A DNA stretch of 64,000 nucleotides from an uncultured Ignavibacteriales bacterium. GTDB lineage: Bacteria; Bacteroidota; Ignavibacteria; Ignavibacteriales; Ignavibacteriaceae. Made by a program: the position numbers and the translations under genes. Shown piece by piece: positions 63,566-64,000 of the stretch (within the stretch, counting starts at the first letter, position 1; each line of letters begins with the position of its first letter). The stretch is taken from contig CAIYTF010000002.1 of NCBI GenBank assembly GCA_903929035.1, positions 1 through 64,000 of the forward strand, read 5' to 3'. The notes under the pieces were generated by a model, which saw nothing but the letters and a program-made list of their open reading frames with translations, was not told the origin of the DNA and searched no databases.

Positions 63566-64000
63566 ATGAACAAATTCACAAATATCTCTATCCCCGCTGA
63601 GGGGACACAGATTCAGTTTACAGATGGCAATTTAGTTGTTGCCGATAATCCGATAATTCTTTTTATCGAAGGCGATGGCACAGGTCCTGATATTTGGCAA
63701 GCCTCGAAAAGAGTATTTGATGCTGCTGTGGAAAAAGCATACGGCGGTAAAAAGAAAATAGCTTGGGCAGAAATCTATGCCGGAGAAAAAGCACTCGCGG
63801 TATATGGTGAAAATCAATGGCTGCCTGATGAAACTGTTGAAGCTATCAAACAATATAAAGTTGCTATCAAAGGACCGCTTACAACCCCTGTTGGCGGCGG
63901 TATAAGAAGCCTCAATGTTGCTTTGCGTCAACTCCTGGATTTATTTGCCTGCGTTCGTCCTGTTAAATATTACGCTGGTACACCAAGCCCTGTAAAAAGA
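63566..64000 (+). CDS. icd: NADP-type isocitrate dehydrogenase (5' part, cut by window end)
   Basis: The first 145 codons of an isocitrate dehydrogenase: [40 protein letters not shown] near 30-49, [20 protein letters not shown] and [20 protein letters not shown]. The Thr/Ser-Leu-Asn phosphorylation-site block (RSLNVALRQ) and the DxxACVRPV segment are typical of bacterial Icd of the E. coli type. It catalyses the TCA-cycle step to 2-oxoglutarate, a substrate of MenD elsewhere in the window. The gene runs past 64000. Confidence 0.93.
   Translation, partial: MNKFTNISIPAEGTQIQFTDGNLVVADNPIILFIEGDGTGPDIWQASKRVFDAAVEKAYGGKKKIAWAEIYAGEKALAVYGENQWLPDETVEAIKQYKVAIKGPLTTPVGGGIRSLNVALRQLLDLFACVRPVKYYAGTPSPVKR

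Overview
The window looks like a chromosome segment from a flagellated member of the Bacteroidota/Chlorobiota/Ignavibacteriota group, most likely Ignavibacteria-like. The evidence is a remnant of a type IX secretion sorting domain, menaquinone genes, YwqK-type repeat proteins, flagellar genes, and clear GGAGG ribosome binding sites (unlike most Bacteroidia). This placement is an inference from gene content; I recognise no species. The sequence is modestly AT-rich, has one tRNA, and shows no rRNA, CRISPR array, prophage or transposase gene.

Layout. (1) 1-1.5 kb: flagellin and FliS on +. A near-consensus sigma-28 promoter precedes them, with a leader carrying two CsrA-like sites. (2) 1.7-12.1 kb: a long minus-strand run reading hrcA-grpE-dnaJ-comEA-like-pilM-like-rsmD-two YwqK-repeat genes-aguB-aguA-yihY. 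It joins heat-shock control, competence/pilus-like proteins, an rRNA methylase and agmatine-to-putrescine conversion. (3) 12.6-19.3 kb: YceI, HflX, a heavy-metal efflux set (metal-binding protein, RND adaptor and TolC, but no RND pump) and Ppx/GppA. (4) 19.4-24.5 kb: a small unknown gene coupled to aroQ, a MerR regulator abutting tRNA-Pro, a decayed secreted-protein tail, and menF-menD. (5) 24.5-54.8 kb: a surface-glycan island almost entirely on minus. Its right half holds neuB-neuC-neuA (sialic-acid type), a HisH/HisF/amidotransferase trio, a formyltransferase, a polysaccharide deacetylase, two radical SAM proteins and a 1985-residue four-part enzyme. Its left half holds TPR proteins and multi-domain glycosyltransferases. 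One plus-strand methyltransferase (35.5 kb) separates the halves. (6) 55.4-64 kb: plus-strand housekeeping genes: SPOR lipoprotein, FtcD, TrxB, UbiA family, RNase HII, YraN, SpoIID, Maf, a flippase-like protein and the start of icd.

How the genes fit together. NeuC, NeuB and NeuA are the three steps from UDP-GlcNAc to a CMP-nonulosonate. The amidotransferase with HisH/HisF-like ammonia supply could add an acetamidino group to a sugar. The transferases would assemble the glycan on a carrier or directly on protein. Flagellin is a possible acceptor, but that is speculation.

Two non-coding results stand out: the sigma-28/CsrA-like flagellin leader, and a family of about 95-bp intergenic repeats (six copies, some partial) with imperfect terminal inverted repeats that resemble a small non-autonomous element. 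The most striking protein is the 1985-residue fusion at 38.4-44.4 kb.
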